Part shown: positions 7,658-10,896 of the stretch, in pieces
Position numbering within the stretch: position 1 is the stretch's first letter
Layout of the letters: each line of letters opens with the position of its first letter
DNA from: Chloroflexota bacterium
GTDB lineage: Bacteria; Chloroflexota; UBA6077; JACCZL01
DNA length: 10,896 nt
Reading direction: 5' to 3'
Assembly: GCA_013695975.1 (NCBI GenBank)
Contig: JACCZL010000756.1
Span: 1-10,896 of the forward strand
Notes under the pieces: model-generated
Told to the model about the DNA's origin: nothing
Databases searched by the model: none
Seen by the model: only the letters and a program-made list of their open reading frames with translations
Made by a program: the position numbers and the translations under genes

Positions 7658-8257
7658 ATGCTGAACGATACGAAGGCGCTCGCAAAGGGCTTCTGGACGA
7701 CCTTCAAGCACATTGTGCGCCCTCCGATCACCGTGCGCTATCCCGACGAGAAGCGGACCACGGCCGCCAAATTCCGCGGTCGTCACCGGCTCTACCGCGA
7801 CGAGGACGGACTCGAGCGCTGCATCGGCTGCGAGCTCTGTGCCGCCGCCTGCCCGTCGCAAGCGATCCTCGTCCGGGCCGAGGAGAACGACCCGAGCCGG
7901 CCGGTCTCTCCGGGCGAGCGCTTCGCGAGCGTCTACGAGATCAACATGATCCGCTGCATCTTCTGCGGCTTCTGCGAGGAGGCCTGCCCGGTCGATGCGA
8001 TCAAGCTCGGACCGGAGTATGAGCTGTCCGACTTCAAGCGCCCGGACTTCGTGTACACCAAGGAGATGCTGCTCGACCCTGAGAAGAACGCCCCGCCAAC
8101 CCAGTTCCACGCCGACGTCGAGCGCTCTACCGACGAGCGAGGTGTCCACACCGCCCTCGGTACGGTCTACCGCTCGCACCACCCAATCGGCGCGCCGGAC
8201 CCGCGGCCACCCGTCCCGACCGAGGCGCAAGCTGGCGATAACGAGGATCCCGCGTGA
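7658..8257 (+). CDS. nuoI: NADH-quinone oxidoreductase subunit I (NuoI)
   Basis: The 8Fe ferredoxin-like subunit (TYKY family) that bridges NuoG and NuoB with clusters N6a and N6b. The product has 199 residues. Two Cx2Cx2Cx3C motifs are present: Cys55, 58, 61, 65 (CIGCELCAAACP) and Cys100, 103, 106, 110 (CIFCGFCEEACP). In each set the last cysteine ligates the opposite cluster. The N-terminal FWTTFKHIVRPPITVRYPDE (12-31) is the membrane-proximal amphipathic part. I prefer the ATG at 7658 (7 nt after nuoH) to an in-frame TTG at 7643 that would overlap nuoH and add five residues; GGA at 7645-7647 could serve as a weak ribosome site. The last 30 residues are Pro/Asp-rich and variable. A palindromic repeat begins 12 nt after its stop. 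Confidence 0.95.
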   Translation: MLNDTKALAKGFWTTFKHIVRPPITVRYPDEKRTTAAKFRGRHRLYRDEDGLERCIGCELCAAACPSQAILVRAEENDPSRPVSPGERFASVYEINMIRCIFCGFCEEACPVDAIKLGPEYELSDFKRPDFVYTKEMLLDPEKNAPPTQFHADVERSTDERGVHTALGTVYRSHHPIGAPDPRPPVPTEAQAGDNEDPA

Positions 8258-8269
8258 GGGAACGTAAGC

Positions 8270-8375
8270 TCCCTCTTCCCGTGGGAGAGGGTGGGGGTGA
8301 GGGCTACTCGGGTGCATGCAGACTGCCCTGCACACGAGTAGCCCTCACCCTAACCCTCTCCCAGAGGGAGAGGGG
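8270..8375. repeat. Palindromic REP-like element (two inverted GC-rich hairpins) between nuoI and nuoJ
   Basis: Left arm 8271-8316 is the near-perfect reverse complement of right arm 8329-8374: 46 positions with four mismatches and two G-U type pairs, around a 12-nt loop at 8317-8328. Each arm also contains its own small hairpin. Positions 8354-8362 pair perfectly with 8366-8374 (9 bp, loop AGA). Positions 8271-8279 pair with 8283-8291 (9 bp including one G-U, loop CGT). The core CCCTCACCCTAACCCTCTCC (8342-8361) belongs to a type of repeat that is scattered between genes in many bacterial genomes and, when translated, gives peptides such as SPHPNPLPEGEG. I see no transposase and no target-site duplication. 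It fills most of the only long gap inside the operon. It could act as an mRNA-stability or polarity element; that is inference. No other copy occurs in the window. Confidence 0.85.
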
Positions 8376-8386
8376 ACAGGACGGCC

Positions 8387-8390
8387 GAGG
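8387..8390 (+). promoter_or_regulatory. Ribosome binding site that decides the nuoJ start
   Basis: GAGG lies 6 nt before the GTG at 8397, just downstream of the palindromic element. It supports 8397 as the nuoJ start rather than the in-frame ATG at 8316, which lies at the inner edge of the repeat's left arm. Confidence 0.6.
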
Positions 8391-8396
8391 CTCGAC

Positions 8397-8942
8397 GTGA
8401 ACGATCTCTTCGTCCCCCTCGCGATCGGGGCGGTGGTGGCCCTGGTGAGCGGGCTCGGAGTCGTGGTGGCGCGACGGCCGGTGCACGCCGTCGTCGCCCT
8501 ACTGGCGCATAGTCTGGCGGTGGCGGCCCTCTACCTGATGATGGCCGCCGACTTCGTGGCGTTGGGCCAGGTGCTGATCTACTCGGGTGCGATCGTCGTG
8601 CTGTTCCTGTTCGTGGTCGCCCTTCTCCCAGCCGGTGGCGCGGAGGGCCCGATTGGCTCGCGGCGAGTCCTGTCCGGCGTCGTCGCGGCTGGCGCGCTGC
8701 TCGTCGCACTGATGGCCGGGCTGGTGGCTGGCGGGCCAGGCGGCAGCAACGTGCCGATCGCGCGTAACCCGGCGGTGGGCGGGGTCGAGGCGATCGGACG
8801 CTCGCTCTTCGGACCGCTGCTGGTGCCGTTCGAGCTGACCGCGCCACTCCTGCTGGTGGCGATCATCGGCGCGGTCGCGATCTGGCGGCGCCAGGAGCCG
8901 CTGCCGGATCGCGATAGCCCGACCCGGGACTCTACGCCGTGA
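8397..8942 (+). CDS. nuoJ: NADH-quinone oxidoreductase subunit J (NuoJ)
   Basis: Membrane subunit (ND6 family) linking the quinone module to the antiporter-like pumps. The product has 181 residues with about five hydrophobic segments. The family core is ADFVALGQVLIYSGAIVVLF (51-70). It contains the conserved Tyr62 and Gly64 of TM3, the helix that forms a pi-bulge and changes conformation in complex I structures. Glu146 lies before the last helix (FELTAPLLLVAIIGA). The GTG start at 8397 is chosen because of the GAGG at 8387-8390 and because MNDLFVPLAIG begins right at a first membrane helix. An upstream ATG at 8316 would prefix 27 residues translated from the repeat. Its TGA overlaps the nuoK start (GTGA, 8939-8942). 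The charged C-terminal tail is variable. Confidence 0.93.
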   Translation: MNDLFVPLAIGAVVALVSGLGVVVARRPVHAVVALLAHSLAVAALYLMMAADFVALGQVLIYSGAIVVLFLFVVALLPAGGAEGPIGSRRVLSGVVAAGALLVALMAGLVAGGPGGSNVPIARNPAVGGVEAIGRSLFGPLLVPFELTAPLLLVAIIGAVAIWRRQEPLPDRDSPTRDSTP

Positions 8943-9241
8943 CTGCCGAGACGCTCGTCCTGGCGACGAGTGCCGTTCTTCTGGCGCTGGGGGCGAGCGG
9001 TGTCCTGATGCGGCGCAACCCCGTCTCGATGCTGATGTCGATCGAGTTGATGCTCAACGCCGGCAATCTGGTCCTCGTGCTCGCCGCCCGCGCCCGCGGG
9101 GCTGTTGACGGTCAGGCCGCGGCCTTGATCGTCCTGGTGCTGGCCGCGGCCGAGGCGGTGATCGGGCTTGGCATCGCCCTGGCCCTCTTCCGCACCCGCG
9201 AGAACGTCGACGTCGACGGTCCGGCCGAGATCCACGGATGA
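8939..9241 (+). CDS. nuoK: NADH-quinone oxidoreductase subunit K (NuoK)
   Basis: Small membrane subunit (ND4L family), distantly related to MrpC of cation antiporters, with three transmembrane helices. The product has 100 residues, typical. The two buried glutamates required for proton translocation in E. coli NuoK, Glu36 (SIELMLNAGNLV) and Glu72 (AAEAVIGLGIAL), occur at exactly the same residue numbers. The GTG start overlaps the nuoJ stop by 4 nt and has a GGGA at 8926-8929, 9 nt upstream. The hydrophilic tail after residue 85 is unremarkable. nuoL starts 43 nt after its stop. Identification is secure despite the small size. Confidence 0.95.
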   Translation: MTAETLVLATSAVLLALGASGVLMRRNPVSMLMSIELMLNAGNLVLVLAARARGAVDGQAAALIVLVLAAAEAVIGLGIALALFRTRENVDVDGPAEIHG

Positions 9242-9284
9242 GGCTACCAGTGGGCAGTACATCGGCTCCCGGTAGGCTGGGACC

Positions 9285-10896
9285 ATGAGTCTCCTGCTGG
9301 CGTGGGCCTGGCTCTTCACCCTGCCCGGGCTCTTGCTGACGGTGCTCGGGGTTGGGCGGCGGCCGGGCGCGGCCAGCCTGGCCGGACCGGCCCTGATCGC
9401 CGCGGTCGCGCTGGGCTGGCTGCTCGGGCCGCGGACGCCTGCCGATGTTGTTCTCGCGAACTGGCTGCCGTTCCTGCCGAATGGCGCATTCCATCTTCGA
9501 GTCGACGCACTGTCGGCGCTGATGCTCGCCGTGGTCGGCGTGGTTTCGCTCTGCGTCTACATCTACGCGCTCGCCTACATGGAAGAGGAGCCGCCGTCTG
9601 GACAGCGCCGCTTCTTCGCCTTCCTCGACATCTTCGTCGCCAGCATGGCGATCCTCGTCCTGGCCGGCAATCTGGCCCTCCTGCTGGTCGGCTGGACCGG
9701 CGTCGGCCTGGCCAGCTTTCTCCTGATCAGCTTCTGGCACGAGCGGCCCGGTGCCATTGGGGCAGGCCTCCAGGCGCTCGCGGCGAACGCGGTCGGCGAC
9801 GCCGCTCTCCTGCTGGCGATCGTCTTGCTGCCAGCGGGCTGCGGCGATCTCCTGACCCTCCAGACACCGACCTGCGTTGCCGTGCCCGGAGGCGCCGGGC
9901 TGGTCGCGACGCTCCTGGTCATCGCGGCCTCGGCCAAATCGGCCCAGGGCCCGCTCTATTTCTGGTTGCCGAGCGCGATGGCTGGGCCGACGCCGGTCAG
10001 CGCGCTGATCCACGCCGCGACGATGGTCGCGGCCGGGGTCTATCTGCTGGTGCGGACCCATGCCCTGCTCGCCGCGGCCCCAACGGTGGCGCTCGCCACG
10101 GCGGTCATCGGCGTGCTGACGGCGCTCGGCGGCGGGCTGGCAAGCCTCCAGCAATCGAACTTCAAGCGCGGCTTGGCCTACTCGACGGTGAGCCAGTTGG
10201 GCTACATGTTCGCCGGGATCGGGCTGGGGGCGCCCTTCGCGGCGATGTTCCACCTGGTCACCCACGCGGCCTTCAAAGCCCTGTTGTTTCTCTCGGCGGG
10301 GGTGGTGATTCATGCCCGCCACGGTCACGAGGAGCTGGCCGCGCTCGGCGGCCTTCGGCGGGCATTACCGGGCGCCCATCTGGCCTTCTTGATCGGGTCG
10401 CTCGCCCTGATCGGCCTGCCCGGCCTGTCTGGAGCGTTCAGCAAGGACGCGATCCTCGAGGCCGCCGAGCGGGCGAACCTGCTGCTCGGGCTGGCCCTGG
10501 CCGGGGCCGTGTTTCTGACTGGCCTGTACATTGGTCGCCTCTTCTTCGGCGTCTTCTACGGCCCGCGACGGGACGAGGATGCCGAATGCCTACCGCGGGC
10601 GCCGCTACACGAACCGGCCCTGATGCTCTGGCCACTCGTCCCGCTGGCGATCGGCGCGGTCTTGCTAGGCTATCTCGAGTGGCCGGCCGGGCTCCTGTCG
10701 GGGCTCCTCGGCGATACGGCTGGGCACGCCGAGCCGGTCCGGTTCATCAGTCCCCTTGGGGCCGCTGCCGCCCTGCTCGGGCTAGCTGGCTTTGCCCTCT
10801 CCGCTCGGCAGAGTCGCGAACCTGCCCGCGAGCGGCCGGGCGTGCCCGAGGCCGTCGAGCAGGTCCATGCCACGGCCGGCGCCGCGAGCGGTTGGG
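9285..10896 (+). CDS. nuoL: NADH-quinone oxidoreductase subunit L (NuoL), 3' end outside the window
   Basis: Distal antiporter-like pump subunit (ND5 family) of the membrane arm. The frame is open for 537 codons to the window edge; full NuoL is usually 600-680 residues, so the C-terminal lateral helix region is cut off. Family blocks are clear: RRFFAFLDIFVAS (108-120), AGPTPVSALIHAATMVAAGV (233-252), LAYSTVSQLGYMF (297-309) and SGAFSKDAIL (382-391). Kept key residues, with E. coli NuoL numbers in brackets: Asp172 (178), Lys218 (229), His243 (254), His323 (334), His327 (338), Lys331 (342), Lys387 (399) and Asp388 (400). Three normally charged positions are neutral: Thr138 for Glu144, Ala169 for Arg175, Asn292 for Asp303. 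An in-frame TAG at 9273 limits the start to the ATG at 9285; its ribosome site is weak (TAGG, 9273-9276). The 43-nt gap before it shows no promoter I can support. Confidence 0.94.
   Translation, partial: MSLLLAWAWLFTLPGLLLTVLGVGRRPGAASLAGPALIAAVALGWLLGPRTPADVVLANWLPFLPNGAFHLRVDALSALMLAVVGVVSLCVYIYALAYMEEEPPSGQRRFFAFLDIFVASMAILVLAGNLALLLVGWTGVGLASFLLISFWHERPGAIGAGLQALAANAVGDAALLLAIVLLPAGCGDLLTLQTPTCVAVPGGAGLVATLLVIAASAKSAQGPLYFWLPSAMAGPTPVSALIHAATMVAAGVYLLVRTHALLAAAPTVALATAVIGVLTALGGGLASLQQSNFKRGLAYSTVSQLGYMFAGIGLGAPFAAMFHLVTHAAFKALLFLSAGVVIHARHGHEELAALGGLRRALPGAHLAFLIGSLALIGLPGLSGAFSKDAILEAAERANLLLGLALAGAVFLTGLYIGRLFFGVFYGPRRDEDAECLPRAPLHEPALMLWPLVPLAIGAVLLGYLEWPAGLLSGLLGDTAGHAEPVRFISPLGAAAALLGLAGFALSARQSREPARERPGVPEAVEQVHATAGAASGW

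Noticed and set aside
7607..8335. Minus-strand open frame spanning nuoI and the palindrome.
   Set aside because: Its N-terminal part is the repeat translated in reverse and the rest is antisense to the ferredoxin motifs of nuoI.
9242..9284. Possible second internal promoter in the 43-nt nuoK-nuoL gap.
   Set aside because: No -10/-35 pair with acceptable spacing is visible; the gap is short and GC-rich.
9054..10328. A 424-codon minus-strand open frame opposite nuoK and nuoL.
   Set aside because: The product is an Arg/Gln/Asp-rich low-complexity chain, the mirror of hydrophobic membrane-helix codons on the + strand.
1..10896. A previously undescribed system, CRISPR array, tRNA or rRNA, insertion sequence or phage genes.
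   Set aside because: The gene content is a complete run of nuoA to nuoL with no foreign insertion apart from the palindromic repeat. No direct-repeat arrays or RNA genes were seen.

Overview
The window is a GC-rich bacterial core-metabolism locus: the first twelve genes of a respiratory complex I (NADH:quinone oxidoreductase) operon, nuoA-B-C-D-E-F-G-H-I-J-K-L, all on the + strand. nuoL is still open at the right edge, so nuoM and nuoN are expected beyond it. The full NADH-dehydrogenase module (nuoEFG), separate rather than fused nuoC and nuoD, the strong preference for G/C-ending codons, and the style of NuoB, NuoD and NuoI suggest Chloroflexota, perhaps near Thermomicrobia/Sphaerobacter. 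Actinobacteria share much of this layout, so the placement is an inference.

Layout: positions 1-236 hold no convincing gene but contain a good sigma70-like promoter (65-94) and a leader of about 135 nt ending in a Shine-Dalgarno just before nuoA. nuoA to nuoI (237-8257) are packed with gaps of 2-10 nt or 4-nt ATGA overlaps, which indicates one transcript with translational coupling. Between nuoI and nuoJ this packing is broken by 139 nt that are mostly filled by a large palindrome. The palindrome is made of two REP-like GC-rich hairpins in inverted orientation. nuoJ and nuoK follow with a 4-nt overlap, then 43 nt, then nuoL.

Function: NuoE, F and G form the NADH-oxidising arm (FMN and Fe-S clusters). 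NuoB, C, D and I carry electrons to the quinone site at the NuoB/NuoD interface. NuoH is the membrane heel, NuoA, J and K link it to the pump array, and NuoL is the distal antiporter-like pump subunit. All iron-sulfur ligands I could check are present, including the four cysteines of the optional N7 cluster in NuoG.

Most of the window is ordinary. Two things deserve a second look. NuoL has neutral residues at three normally conserved charged positions (equivalents of E. coli NuoL Glu144, Arg175 and Asp303), while the other key residues are kept. The other is the palindromic repeat inside the operon, which can also mislead the choice of nuoJ start. I found no undescribed defence, mobile or biosynthetic system, no RNA gene and no CRISPR array.
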